Assembly (NCBI GenBank): GCA_030407505.1
Contig: JASDDH010000014.1
Span: 1-64,000 of the forward strand
DNA from: Planococcus sp. APC 4015
GTDB lineage: Bacteria > Actinomycetota > Actinomycetes > Actinomycetales > Microbacteriaceae
Length of the DNA: 64,000 nucleotides
Direction of reading: 5' to 3'
Of this stretch, positions 7,667 to 16,062 are shown piece after piece (within the stretch, counting starts at the first letter, position 1; each line of letters begins with the position of its first letter). Both the position numbers and the translations under genes were made by a program. The notes under the pieces were generated by a model. That model saw only the letters and a list, made by a program, of their open reading frames with translations, was not told the origin of the DNA and searched no databases.

Positions 7667-9471
7667 GTACCGCAGCCGTCACCGAGAAGCCGCAGGGGAA
7701 CGACAAGCCCCTCGGCGGCCGCTTCGTCGGCGCCACGGCCAACTACCTCGACGAGCGCACGAGCCTGTCGGGCCTGGTCAAAGAGCTCGGGCGCAAGATC
7801 TTCCCCGACCACTGGTCGTTCATGCTCGGCGAGATCGCCCTCTGGTCGTTCGTCGTCGTCCTCCTGTCGGGTACGTTCCTGACGTTCTTCTTCCAGGCGT
7901 CAATGGTCGAGACCCACTACTACGGCGCCTTCATCCCGATGCGAGGCATCGAGATGTCGGCGGCGATGGAATCGACGATGCGGCTGTCCTTCGACATCCG
8001 CGGCGGTCTGCTCGTCCGTCAGATCCACCACTGGGCGGCGCTGGTCTTCGTGGCCGGCATCGGCGTGCACATGCTCCGCGTGTTCTTCACCGGTGCGTTC
8101 CGCAAGCCGCGTGAACTCAACTGGGTCATCGGCTTCATCCTCTTCATCCTCGCGATGGCCGAAGGCTTCACGGGCTACTCGCTCCCCGACGACCTGCTCT
8201 CGGGCAACGGCCTGCGCATCATCGACGGCATGGTCAAGGGCATCCCGCTCATCGGCACGTGGATCTCGTTCCTCCTCTTCGGCGGCGAGTTCCCGGGCAC
8301 CGACATCGTCGGCCGCCTGTACACGCTGCACATCCTGCTGCTGCCGGCGATCGTCGTCGCACTCATCGCGGCGCACCTCATGCTCATGATCATCAACAAG
8401 CACACGCAGTTCGCCGGCCCCGGCCGCACGAACGACAACGTCGTGGGCTACCCGATGGTGCCGGTCTACATGTCGAAGATGGGTGGCTTCTTCTTCATCG
8501 TCTTCGGTGTGATCGTGCTGATCGCCTCGATGTTCACGATCAACCCGATCTGGAACTACGGCCCCTACGACCCGTCGCCGGTGTCGGCAGGAACCCAGCC
8601 GGACTGGTACATCGGGTTCGCCGACGGCGCGCTCCGTCTCGTTCCCCCGCACCTCGAGACGGTGATCCTCGACCGCACCTGGTCGTGGAACATCCTTCTC
8701 CCCCTCGGCATCATCGGCATCTTCATCGTGCTGGTCATGATCTACCCGTTCATCGAGGCGTGGGTCACGGGCGACAAGCGCGAACACCACATCGCCCAGC
8801 GTCCGCGCAACGCCGCGACGCGCACGGCGATCGGCGCGGCCGGCGTGACGTTCTACGCCGTGCTGTGGGCCGCTGCGTCCTCCGACATCATGGCCACGCA
8901 CTTCTGGCTCACGATGGAGGGTGTCATCCACACGCTCCAGGCGCTGCTCATCGTCGGCCCGATCATCGCCTACTTCGTGACGAAGCGCCTGTGCATCGCG
9001 CTCCAGAAGAAGGACCGCGAGATCGCCCTGCACGGTTACGAATCGGGTCGCATCGTGCGACTGCCCGGTGGCGAGTACATCGAGGTCCACCAGCCGGTCG
9101 ACGAGTACGAGCGGTTCAAGCTGGTCGACTTCGAGACCTACGAGCCGCTGGTCGTGCGCCCGAACGCCAAGGGACAGATCCCCTGGCACGAGAACGTGCG
9201 TGCCGTCGTGTCTCGCTGGTTCTTCGAGGACCGCCTCAGCCCGGTCACCCAGAGCGAGATCGACGCGGCGATCGCGCACCAGCAGCACGCGCTCGAGCAC
9301 ATCGCGAGCGAAGAGGACGCCGAGATCCAGGGCGCCCACGAGCGTGCAGGGGTTCCCGACGCACCTCACGTGCCGATCGACGACGGACACAACTCCGAGA
9401 CGGCTGTCCGCCCCTCGAACGTGATCGTCCCTGACGATGACCCCAAGCCCTCGAAGGGCTCCAAGAAGTAG
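7663..9471 (+). CDS. qcrB: cytochrome bc1 complex cytochrome b subunit
   Basis: A 602-residue cytochrome b carrying the two b hemes and the menaquinol sites, and the largest subunit of the bcc complex. Visible features are IHHWAALVFVAGIGVHMLRV (heme-ligand helix), GYSLPDDLLSG, HILLLPAIVVALIAAHLML and the Qo-region sequence NPIWNYGPYDP. A long hydrophilic C-terminal tail (about 470-602), rich in charge, is typical of actinobacterial QcrB. The open frame runs upstream inside qcrA, but TTG 7663, overlapping the qcrA stop as TTGA, gives the expected N-terminus (STAAVTEKPQ). A strong terminator follows. Confidence 0.95.
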   Translation: MSTAAVTEKPQGNDKPLGGRFVGATANYLDERTSLSGLVKELGRKIFPDHWSFMLGEIALWSFVVVLLSGTFLTFFFQASMVETHYYGAFIPMRGIEMSAAMESTMRLSFDIRGGLLVRQIHHWAALVFVAGIGVHMLRVFFTGAFRKPRELNWVIGFILFILAMAEGFTGYSLPDDLLSGNGLRIIDGMVKGIPLIGTWISFLLFGGEFPGTDIVGRLYTLHILLLPAIVVALIAAHLMLMIINKHTQFAGPGRTNDNVVGYPMVPVYMSKMGGFFFIVFGVIVLIASMFTINPIWNYGPYDPSPVSAGTQPDWYIGFADGALRLVPPHLETVILDRTWSWNILLPLGIIGIFIVLVMIYPFIEAWVTGDKREHHIAQRPRNAATRTAIGAAGVTFYAVLWAAASSDIMATHFWLTMEGVIHTLQALLIVGPIIAYFVTKRLCIALQKKDREIALHGYESGRIVRLPGGEYIEVHQPVDEYERFKLVDFETYEPLVVRPNAKGQIPWHENVRAVVSRWFFEDRLSPVTQSEIDAAIAHQQHALEHIASEEDAEIQGAHERAGVPDAPHVPIDDGHNSETAVRPSNVIVPDDDPKPSKGSKK

Positions 9472-9491
9472 CGGCGCACCGCCGCGACAGG

Positions 9492-9530
9492 AACCCCGTC
9501 ACGTCCCTCCCGGGTCGTGACGGGGTTTCT
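9492..9530 (+). terminator. rho-independent terminator of ctaE-qcrCAB
   Basis: A perfect 12-base-pair stem (AACCCCGTCACG at 9492-9503 with its complement at 9516-9527), a 12-base loop and a short TTTCT run. It starts 20 bases after the qcrB stop. Confidence 0.8.
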
Positions 9531-9593
9531 GTGTTCGGCAGTATTCCGACGAGCCGTGGCGCTGGTCTGCTCGAAGCGCGGATGCGGCGTCCC

Positions 9594-9599
9594 TAGGCT
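9594..9599 (+). promoter_or_regulatory. -10 hexamer TAGGCT for rhodanese gene (leaderless)
   Basis: TAGGCT ends six bases before ATG 9606. There is no ribosome site, and it follows the window-wide leaderless pattern. Confidence 0.55.
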
Positions 9600-9605
9600 C
9601 GCACC

Positions 9606-10025
9606 ATGACCGACGCCCTCACGTACTTCACCACCAAACTCACCCACGAGACCGATGCGTCCGATGTGTACACCGCTCAGAAGGCTGGGGACTCGTTCGT
9701 GCTGGTCGATGTGCGCGGCGACGACGCCTGGACGCAGGGTCGCATCACGGGCGCGGTGCACATGCCCCACGGCGAGATCGCCGTACGTGCTGCTGCCGAG
9801 CTCGATCCCGCGGTGCCGGTCGTCGTCTACTGCTGGAGCCCCGGCTGCAACGGCGGGGCCCGCGGAGCACGCGAGTTCGCGTTGCTCGGATACACCGTCA
9901 GAGAGATGATCGGCGGTTACGAGTACTGGGTGCGCGAGGGTCAGCCGACGGAGAACGACAGCGGCGCCCTCCCCCGCACGTTCGACTCGCAGGTCATGGT
10001 CGTGCGTGCGGGCATCGAGGGCTAG
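9606..10025 (+). CDS. rhodanese-like domain protein
   Basis: A 139-residue single rhodanese domain. It shows the FVLVDVRGDDAWTQGRITGAVHMPHGE core (quoted here only as its DVRG and HMPHGE elements) and the active-site loop YCWSPGCNGG, with Cys at the position that carries persulfide sulfur, followed by GARGAREFALLGY and IGGYEYW. It is cytosolic, with no signal peptide. It has its own leaderless promoter and lies between the two converging oxidase operons. A role in sulfur transfer or redox sensing near heme/copper enzyme genes is possible but unproven. Confidence 0.88.
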   Translation: MTDALTYFTTKLTHETDASDVYTAQKAGDSFVLVDVRGDDAWTQGRITGAVHMPHGEIAVRAAAELDPAVPVVVYCWSPGCNGGARGAREFALLGYTVREMIGGYEYWVREGQPTENDSGALPRTFDSQVMVVRAGIEG

Positions 10026-10208
10026 GCGATCGCGAGTTCCTCTTGGCACAGCACGCACGGTGCGTCACTCTGCGACCACCTGGAGGCGGTGATGACGTTC
10101 CGACGCCGGATGGATCTGGGCGGCCTCAGGCGCAATGCCCCTGGCCCTGAACCGTCCGTCCGCCCACCCTGCCGGACGACGCAACCCGACGGCCCGCCGT
10201 ATCCGACG

Positions 10209-10228
10209 CCCGCCGTACACGCGGCGGG
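10209..10228. terminator. hairpin between rhodanese gene and ctaF
   Basis: CCCGCCG at 10209-10215 pairs perfectly with CGGCGGG at 10222-10228 around a TACACG loop. It lies 19 bases beyond the ctaF stop. It has no T-tract on either strand, so termination is only inferred. The rest of 10026-10246 shows no gene. Confidence 0.35.
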
Positions 10229-10246
10229 GCGCCCGACTATCGCGGA

Positions 10247-10711
10247 TCAGCGCGCGAAGTATCCGCGGTAGTACTCGAACACCCAGCCGACGATGGCGAC
10301 CGCGAAGATGGCGATGCCGATCGGGAACATCCACACACCGACCGCGAGACCGAGGATCGCGACGCCGGCCGAGCCGGCGAGCACGATGGGCCACCACGAC
10401 CACGGGCTGAACTCGCCCAGCTCGGGATCTCCGTCGTCGATGTCAGCCGTCAGCGTGTCTTCGGGGAGCTCGCCTCGCTGCGCCTTGTGCACGCGGCCGA
10501 GGTAGAACGCGATGAGCGCCGAGAGGAAGAACGTGAACAGGAGGGCAGTGGTGCCGACCCACTCGACGGTCGTCGTGAAGTTCGCGAACCAGTTCGCGTC
10601 GGGATCGGCGCGGGTGGCCCAGTGCTCGATCATGTTCCACGCCGTGTACACCACGGCGACGAACAGGAAGAACCAGCTCAGCAGCCACCAGAGTCCGGTG
10701 TTGGTCTTCAT
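10247..10711 (-). CDS. ctaF: cytochrome c oxidase subunit IV (actinobacterial type)
   Basis: A 154-residue protein with four hydrophobic segments (about 5-25, 48-70, 105-125, 128-145), matching the small actinobacterial subunit 4 of the aa3 oxidase. A charged middle loop (RGELPEDTLTADIDDGDPEL) and FSPWSWWPI are visible. It starts 4 bases after the ctaD stop, so it is the last gene of a ctaC-ctaD-ctaF operon. It has no redox ligands and a structural role in the oxidase. Confidence 0.9.
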   Translation of the reverse strand: MKTNTGLWWLLSWFFLFVAVVYTAWNMIEHWATRADPDANWFANFTTTVEWVGTTALLFTFFLSALIAFYLGRVHKAQRGELPEDTLTADIDDGDPELGEFSPWSWWPIVLAGSAGVAILGLAVGVWMFPIGIAIFAVAIVGWVFEYYRGYFAR

Positions 10712-10715
10712 AGGA

Positions 10716-12479
10716 TTACTTCACCTGTCCCTCGGCGAGGTCGACGACCGGCGCGTCGGGTGCGTCCTTCGCAGGACCCACACCGACCGGGATGCCGGCC
10801 TCTGGGTGGTTGAGATCGAACGCCGGGCGTTCGCTGCGGATACGCGGGATCGACGTGAAGTTGTGACGCGGCGGCGGGCACGACGTCGCCCACTCCAGCG
10901 ATGCGCCGTAGCCCCACGGATCGTTGACCGTCACGCGAGGAGCCTTGCGCGCGGTGATCCAGACGTTGAACAGGAACGGGATCATCGAAGCGCCGAGGAT
11001 CATGGCGCCGACGGTGGAGACCTGGTTCTGCCACGTCCAGTTGTCGGCGGCCGAGTAGTCGGCGTAGCGGCGGACCATGCCGTCGACACCCAGCCAGTGC
11101 TGGATGAGGAAGGTCATGTGGAAGCCGATGAACAGCATCCAGAAGTGCACCGCACCGAGGCGCTCGTTCAGCATGCGGCCCGTCCACTTGGGCCACCAGA
11201 AGTAGAAGCCGGCGAACATCGCGAAGACCACGGTGCCGAACACGACGTAGTGGAAGTGAGCCACGACGAAGTACGAGTCGGAGAGCGCGAAGTCCAGCGG
11301 CGGCGAGGCGAGGATGACGCCCGTCAGGCCGCCGAAGACGAACGAGACGAGGAAGCCGAGCGAGAACATCATGGGCGTCTCGAACGTGACCGAGCCTCGC
11401 CACATCGTGCCGATCCAGTTGAAGATCTTCACGCCCGTCGGCACGGCGATGAGCATCGTCATGAGTGCGAAGAACGGCAGCAGGACGGCGCCCGTGACGT
11501 ACATGTGGTGCGCCCACACGGCGACCGATAGCGCTGCGATCGCGATGGTCGCGTAGACCAGCGTCTTGTAGCCGAAGATCGGCTTGCGGCTGAACACCGG
11601 CAGGATCTCGGAGATGATGCCGAAGAACGGCAGGGCGATGATGTACACCTCAGGGTGGCCGAAGAACCAGAAGAGGTGCTGCCACAGCAGCACGCCGCCG
11701 TTCTGCGGGTCGTAGATGTGCGCACCGAGGACGCGGTCGGCTGCCGCCGCGAGGATCGCCGCCGCGAGGACGGGGAATGCCATCAGGATCAGGATGCTGG
11801 TGACCAGCGTGTTCCACGAGAAGATCGGCATGCGCCACATCGTCATGCCGGGGGCGCGCATCGTGATGATCGTCGTGATGAAGTTCACGGCACCGAGGAT
11901 CGTGCCGAAACCGCTCATTCCGAGCCCGAGCATCCAGAGGTTGCCGCCCACGCCCGGTGAGAAGGTCGCACTGGCGAGCGGCTGATAGGCGAACCAGCCG
12001 AATGCCGCAGCGCCCTGGGGCGTGAGGAAGCCGGCGACCGCGATCGTGGAGCCGAACAGGAAGAGCCAGAACGCGAAGGCGTTCAGGCGCGGGAACGCGA
12101 CGTCGGGCGCGCCGATCTGGAGCGGGAGGATCGCGTTCGCGAAGCCGGCGAAGAGCGGTGTCGCGAACATGAGGAGCATGATCGTGCCGTGCATCGTGAA
12201 GAGCTGGTTGTACTGCTCTTTGGTCGGGATGACCTGCATGCCGGGCTCGAAGAGCTCGGCGCGGATGATGAGGGCCATCACGCCGCCGAGCATGAAGAAG
12301 ATCACCGAGGCGATCAGGTACATGTAGCCGATCGTCTTGTGGTCGGTGGACGTGATCCACTTGACGATGATGTTGCCCTTCTGCTCGACGCGCGTGGCGC
12401 TGAGCAGGGCGGCCTGGCGGGGCGGCAGGGTCTTGGGGCGACTGGGTCCGGTCGCTTCGAGGGGAAGTGTCGTCGCCAT
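10716..12479 (-). CDS. ctaD: cytochrome c oxidase subunit I
   Basis: The catalytic subunit of the aa3 oxidase: 587 residues, 12 membrane helices, holding heme a and the heme a3-CuB centre where oxygen is reduced. Diagnostic sequences are [14 protein letters not shown] at the start of the membrane core, [13 protein letters not shown] (heme a ligand), [13 protein letters not shown] (CuB and cross-linked Tyr), [10 protein letters not shown] (CuB His pair) and [13 protein letters not shown] (heme ligand His pair). It starts two bases after the ctaC stop, which indicates tight coupling. Length and motifs are normal for the family. Confidence 0.97.
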   Translation of the reverse strand: MATTLPLEATGPSRPKTLPPRQAALLSATRVEQKGNIIVKWITSTDHKTIGYMYLIASVIFFMLGGVMALIIRAELFEPGMQVIPTKEQYNQLFTMHGTIMLLMFATPLFAGFANAILPLQIGAPDVAFPRLNAFAFWLFLFGSTIAVAGFLTPQGAAAFGWFAYQPLASATFSPGVGGNLWMLGLGMSGFGTILGAVNFITTIITMRAPGMTMWRMPIFSWNTLVTSILILMAFPVLAAAILAAAADRVLGAHIYDPQNGGVLLWQHLFWFFGHPEVYIIALPFFGIISEILPVFSRKPIFGYKTLVYATIAIAALSVAVWAHHMYVTGAVLLPFFALMTMLIAVPTGVKIFNWIGTMWRGSVTFETPMMFSLGFLVSFVFGGLTGVILASPPLDFALSDSYFVVAHFHYVVFGTVVFAMFAGFYFWWPKWTGRMLNERLGAVHFWMLFIGFHMTFLIQHWLGVDGMVRRYADYSAADNWTWQNQVSTVGAMILGASMIPFLFNVWITARKAPRVTVNDPWGYGASLEWATSCPPPRHNFTSIPRIRSERPAFDLNHPEAGIPVGVGPAKDAPDAPVVDLAEGQVK

Positions 12480-12481
12480 GA

Positions 12482-13369
12482 TCAGTCCTCTTCTTCGGAC
12501 GTGTTGCCGGTTCGTCCCGGCAGGTTCTGCAGCCGGTCGTATTCGTCGTTGATGTCACCGGTCTGGCCCGCGGCGCGGAGCGTGTCGAGGTAGTCCTCGT
12601 ACTCGTCGGCGCTGACGACCTTGACGTTGAACAGCATCATCGAGTGGTATTCGCCGCAGAGCTCTGCGCACTTGCCGGCGTACTCGCCCTCACGCGTCGG
12701 CGTGAACGACCAGTAGTTGTCGCGGCCGATGTACATGTCCTTCTTGTACAGGAAGTCGATGATCCAGAAGGAGTGGATGACGTCGCGCGACTGCAGCTTG
12801 ATCTTGACGGTCTGGTCGACCGGCAGATAGAGCGTCGGCAGCTCGCTGATCACGTCGCCCGCGGCGTTGGTCTGTGCCTGGACGCCGATCGACCACACGG
12901 TCTCGTCGTCGTCTTCGGCGTCGTACTGGAAGTCCCACGCCCACTGCTTCCCGATCGCGGTGATCGAGACATCCGGGTCCGGGTCCTGCGTCTCGAGGAT
13001 CGCCTGGTCCCGGGCGGTGAAGGCGAAGAAGCCGATCACGAGGATGAGCGGGACGATCGTGTAGAAGATCTCGACCGGCATGTTGTACCGGAGCTGAACG
13101 GGCAGCCCGGTCTGGCCGCGACGGCGGCGGTAGGCGATGGCCGCCCAGCCCATCAGGCCCCACGTGATGACGCCGACGGCGAGGAGGACGATCCACGAGT
13201 TGACCCAGAGTCCCGACACCATCTCGGTGCGATTCGTCGTCGGCTCGGCGTTCTCGAGGAAGCCGGGCAGGAATCCGTTGAGCTCCGTCGGCGTGCAACC
13301 GGCCAGAACGGCGGCAGTTGCGATTCCGACGGGGATGACAGCCCAGCGGAAGCGGCTTTTCGAGGGCAC
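12482..13369 (-). CDS. ctaC: cytochrome c oxidase subunit II (lipoprotein, CuA)
   Basis: A 295-residue subunit II that accepts electrons from QcrC. The N-terminus is a lipoprotein signal ending in the lipobox VLAGC (Cys about 25), followed by two membrane helices (about 55-78 and 100-120) and an extracytoplasmic cupredoxin domain. The binuclear CuA ligands are in [13 protein letters not shown] (Cys, Glu, Cys, His, Met). GGAAAGG precedes the GTG start at 13369. It is the first gene of ctaC-ctaD-ctaF. Confidence 0.95.
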   Translation of the reverse strand: MPSKSRFRWAVIPVGIATAAVLAGCTPTELNGFLPGFLENAEPTTNRTEMVSGLWVNSWIVLLAVGVITWGLMGWAAIAYRRRRGQTGLPVQLRYNMPVEIFYTIVPLILVIGFFAFTARDQAILETQDPDPDVSITAIGKQWAWDFQYDAEDDDETVWSIGVQAQTNAAGDVISELPTLYLPVDQTVKIKLQSRDVIHSFWIIDFLYKKDMYIGRDNYWSFTPTREGEYAGKCAELCGEYHSMMLFNVKVVSADEYEDYLDTLRAAGQTGDINDEYDRLQNLPGRTGNTSEEED

Positions 13370-13404
13370 GGTGCACCTTTCCGGGTCGCGAATGTGACTA
13401 CCTC

Positions 13405-13410
13405 AGTCTA
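13405..13410 (-). promoter_or_regulatory. -10 hexamer TAGACT for ctaC-ctaD-ctaF
   Basis: TAGACT on the minus strand lies about 35 bases before the ctaC GTG, giving a predicted leader of about 29 bases that contains the GGAAAGG ribosome site. It is the same hexamer as the leaderless genes but with a normal leader. Confidence 0.45.
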
Positions 13411-13473
13411 GGGCAAGCATCCAGCTGATCAGGGCCAAACGCACAGCCTTTCGGGGGCTGCGGGCGACGAAGA

Positions 13474-13515
13474 AGACCCGGCCGTGCTGCTCCTGCGAGC
13501 GGCACGACCGGGTCT
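13474..13515 (-). terminator. terminator downstream of erpA
   Basis: A 14-base-pair stem with one mismatch (13474-13487 with 13502-13515), starting 16 bases after the erpA stop and followed on the minus strand by TTCTTCG. It separates erpA from the ctaC promoter. Confidence 0.65.
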
Positions 13516-13530
13516 GGAAAAGCATCGCGA

Positions 13531-13896
13531 TCAGTGGAAACTGTCGCCGCAGGCGCAGCTGCCGGCGGCGTTCGGGTTGTCGATCGTGAAGCCCTGCTCC
13601 GAGATCGTGTCCTTGAAGTCGATGGTCGCGCCGTCGAGGTAGGGGACGCTCATGTCGTCGATGATGACCTCGACGCCGTCGAAGTCGACGGCCTTGTCGC
13701 CGTCGAGGAAGCGCTCGTCGAAGTAGAGCTGGTAGATGAGTCCGCTGCATCCGCCGGGCTGGACGGCGACGCGGAGGCGGAGGTCGTCGCGACCCTCCTG
13801 CGACAGCAGGCTCTTGACCTTGAGCGCAGCCTCGTCGGTCAGTCCGACGCCGTGGGCGCGGGTGGTGGTGTCGGTCGACAGTGCGGTGTCAGTCAT
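13531..13896 (-). CDS. erpA: A-type iron-sulfur cluster carrier (HesB/IscA/ErpA)
   Basis: A 121-residue A-type carrier that hands Fe-S clusters to target apoproteins. The three conserved cysteines are seen in GGCSGLIYQLYFDER and the C-terminal CACGDSF (Cys-x-Cys). GGAGG lies five bases before the ATG. It neighbours the oxidase/bcc genes, including a Rieske protein; the linkage with ctaC is also seen in mycobacteria (Rv2204c near Rv2200c). It is transcribed alone between a TAGAAT -10 element and a strong terminator. Confidence 0.93.
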   Translation of the reverse strand: MTDTALSTDTTTRAHGVGLTDEAALKVKSLLSQEGRDDLRLRVAVQPGGCSGLIYQLYFDERFLDGDKAVDFDGVEVIIDDMSVPYLDGATIDFKDTISEQGFTIDNPNAAGSCACGDSFH

Positions 13897-13932
13897 GGGG
13901 TCCTCCGAGGAACGGGGTGGCCGGATGCGTCG

Positions 13933-13938
13933 ATTCTA
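13933..13938 (-). promoter_or_regulatory. -10 hexamer TAGAAT for erpA
   Basis: TAGAAT on the minus strand lies 36 bases before the erpA ATG, with GGAGG in the leader between. A conventional led transcript is expected. Confidence 0.4.
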
Positions 13939-13989
13939 CGCCGCCGGGTCGCAGACGGGCTCCGTGGGTGCTGTTTTCGCGGCATCCGG

Positions 13990-15384
13990 TCAGATGGCTC
14001 TCGAATCGAGCTTCTCGAGCAGCAGCGCTTCGGACACGAGAGCGTGACGGAAGGTGTCGAGGTGCAGCGACTCGTTCGGGCTGTGCGCGCGCGCGTGCGG
14101 GTCCTCGACGCCGGTGACCAGGATCTGAGCGGCCGGGAACTCGCGCACGAGGTCGGCGATGAACGGGATCGAGCCGCCGACGCCGAGGTCGACAGGCTCG
14201 ACGCCGTAGCCTCCGTGCAGCGCCTCGCGCGCGGTGGCGACCGCCCAGCCCGACGTGTCCACGAGGAAGCCGTCGCCGAAGTCGACATCGCGGAAGGTCA
14301 GCTCGGCTCCGAAGGGGGCGTGGGCGCGCAGATGCGCCTCGACGGCCGCGAACGCCTCGGACGCCGTCTGCCCCGGAGCCACCCGGGCGCTGATGACGAC
14401 CGTGACCTCGGGGGTCAGGGTGTTCGAGGCGTTGACGACGGTCGGGGCGTCGATGCCTGTGATCGTGATCGAGGGCTTGTTCCAGATGCGGCTGAGGATC
14501 GTGCCGTCTCCGATCGGGCTCACACCGTCTGGCAGCCCCGCCTCATCGCGCAGTGTGGCCTCGGTGTACTCGGGGGTTGCGGCATCCCGCTCGAGCAGTC
14601 CTTCGACGGCGACACCGCCATCGGCGTCCCACAGCGTGGCTAGCAGCGTGACCGTCGCCATCATCGCGTCGGGCACCGCCCCGCCGAACATCCCCGAATG
14701 CGACGCGTGCTCCAGCGTGCGGATGCCGAGCGTGAAGCGGGCGTTGCCGCGCAGCGAGACCGTGAGCGCCGGGGTCTTGTCGTCCCAGTTGCCCGAATCG
14801 GCGACCACGATGACATCGGCGCGCAACGCGTCGGCGTTGTCGGAGAGGAACTGCGCGAACGACCGCGAACCGGCCTCCTCCTCCCCCTCGATGAAGAGCG
14901 CGACGCCCAGGTCGAAATCGGACCCGACGGCCTCGGTGAAGGCACGCAGGGCGCCGATGTGCGCCATCACGCCCGCCTTGTCGTCGGCTGCACCGCGGCC
15001 GTAGAGGCGTCCGCCGCGGACGGTCGGCTCGAAGGGCGGCGATTCCCACAGCGATTCGTCACCGATCGGCTGCACGTCGTGGTGGGCGTACAGCAGGATC
15101 GTGGGCCGGCCGTTGCGCGCGGCCCGGCTCGCGAGCACCGCCGGCATCCCCCGCTCGTCGGTGCCCGGGATCGCGGCGTCGCGGATCTCGACCGTGTCGA
15201 AGATGCCCAGTCCCTCGGCCAGTGCGGCGACGGCTTCGGCGCTGCGGCGCACCTCAGCGGGCTCGAAGCCCGGGAACGCGATCGACGGGATGCGCACCAG
15301 CGCACCCAGATCAGCCAGGGCTGCGGGCACGGCGGCGGTCGCCGCATTCTTCACGGACTGCTCACGGGAGAGGTCGGGTGTCAT
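13990..15384 (-). CDS. M20 family dipeptidase/metallopeptidase
   Basis: A 464-residue cytosolic zinc peptidase of the CNDP/DapE-like M20 family. Metal and catalytic motifs: LLYAHHDVQP (His, Asp), GRGAADDKAG (bridging Asp), EGEEEAGS (catalytic Glu pair) and VADSGNWDD. A lid/dimerisation domain lies at about 190-330. The open frame extends to 15729, but ATG 15384 gives the family N-terminus and lies seven bases after TAAGAT, so a leaderless transcript is likely. It resembles mycobacterial Rv2141c. Substrate specificity is unknown. It is divergent from the DUF3043 gene. Confidence 0.88.
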   Translation of the reverse strand: MTPDLSREQSVKNAATAAVPAALADLGALVRIPSIAFPGFEPAEVRRSAEAVAALAEGLGIFDTVEIRDAAIPGTDERGMPAVLASRAARNGRPTILLYAHHDVQPIGDESLWESPPFEPTVRGGRLYGRGAADDKAGVMAHIGALRAFTEAVGSDFDLGVALFIEGEEEAGSRSFAQFLSDNADALRADVIVVADSGNWDDKTPALTVSLRGNARFTLGIRTLEHASHSGMFGGAVPDAMMATVTLLATLWDADGGVAVEGLLERDAATPEYTEATLRDEAGLPDGVSPIGDGTILSRIWNKPSITITGIDAPTVVNASNTLTPEVTVVISARVAPGQTASEAFAAVEAHLRAHAPFGAELTFRDVDFGDGFLVDTSGWAVATAREALHGGYGVEPVDLGVGGSIPFIADLVREFPAAQILVTGVEDPHARAHSPNESLHLDTFRHALVSEALLLEKLDSRAI

Positions 15385-15391
15385 GCGGGTA

Positions 15392-15397
15392 ATCTTA
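15392..15397 (-). promoter_or_regulatory. -10 hexamer TAAGAT for M20 peptidase (leaderless)
   Basis: TAAGAT on the minus strand ends seven bases before ATG 15384. It fits the leaderless class. Confidence 0.5.
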
Positions 15398-15423
15398 AAG
15401 CCACCCGTTTCACCGTTCCGAGG

Positions 15424-16011
15424 ATGGCCGTGGCCAAGACACCTGAAGCACCCGCGTCGAACGAGGTCCCCTCCGAGGGCACCGTTCTCAATGGCACGCC
15501 CCTCGGCAAGGGACGCGCGACCCCGTCGCGATCCGAGCAGGAGGCCGCCCGCAAACGTCCGCTCGTGCCCGACACGAAAGAGGCGAAGGCGCGCGCGCGT
15601 GCCGAACTCGCGACGCAGCGCGAGAAGGCGCGGGTCGGGATGGCTGCTGGCGACGACCGCTTCCTGACCGCGCGAGACAAAGGTCCCCAGCGCCGCTGGG
15701 TGCGCGATCGAGTGGATGCCGGGTGGCACCTCGGCGAGGCGGTCATGCCCGCGATGGTGGTCGTGATCCTGGCGACGTTCGTGCCGGTGTACGGCATCCA
15801 GTTCTATTCGTTCATCGCCCTGTGGATCTTCATCCTCTTCGTCATCGGCGACATGGTGATCACCTCGATCCGCACCAAGCGCGAAGCCCGCGCGAAGTGG
15901 GGCGACAGGACCGAGAAGGGTCTCGGCTGGTACGCGGCCATGCGCACCATCCAGATGCGCTTCCTGCGTCTGCCCAAGCCCCAGGTCAAGCGCGGACAGC
16001 GCCCCGACTGA
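15424..16011 (+). CDS. DUF3043 membrane protein
   Basis: A 195-residue protein with the DUF3043 layout: a long basic, Ala/Arg/Lys-rich cytosolic N-terminus (1-100) with GKGRATPSRSEQEAARKRPL, then two hydrophobic helices (about 110-128 and 131-150), then a basic tail containing KWGDRTEKGLGWYAAMR. The mycobacterial counterpart is Rv2206. The function is unknown. The ATG at 15424 follows GAGG; a GTG at 15430 is the alternative. It is divergent from the M20 gene and ends at a strong bidirectional terminator shared with pyrD. Confidence 0.85.
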   Translation: MAVAKTPEAPASNEVPSEGTVLNGTPLGKGRATPSRSEQEAARKRPLVPDTKEAKARARAELATQREKARVGMAAGDDRFLTARDKGPQRRWVRDRVDAGWHLGEAVMPAMVVVILATFVPVYGIQFYSFIALWIFILFVIGDMVITSIRTKREARAKWGDRTEKGLGWYAAMRTIQMRFLRLPKPQVKRGQRPD

Positions 16012-16014
16012 GCT

Positions 16015-16058
16015 TTCGACGAAACGCCCCGCGCCTGCGCGGGGCGTTTCTCGTCGAA
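16015..16058. terminator. bidirectional terminator between DUF3043 and pyrD
   Basis: A long G+C-rich hairpin: GAAACGCCCCGCG (16021-) pairs with CGCGGGGCGTTTC (to 16050), extended by an outer TTCGACGA/TCGTCGAA arm (16015-16022 and 16051-16058). TTTC on each side serves both converging genes. Confidence 0.8.
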
Positions 16059-16062
16059 GCGG

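Noticed and set aside
10026..10246. Possible small gene between the rhodanese gene and ctaF
   Set aside because: Frames are Arg/Pro-rich shadows; the region only shows a G+C hairpin.
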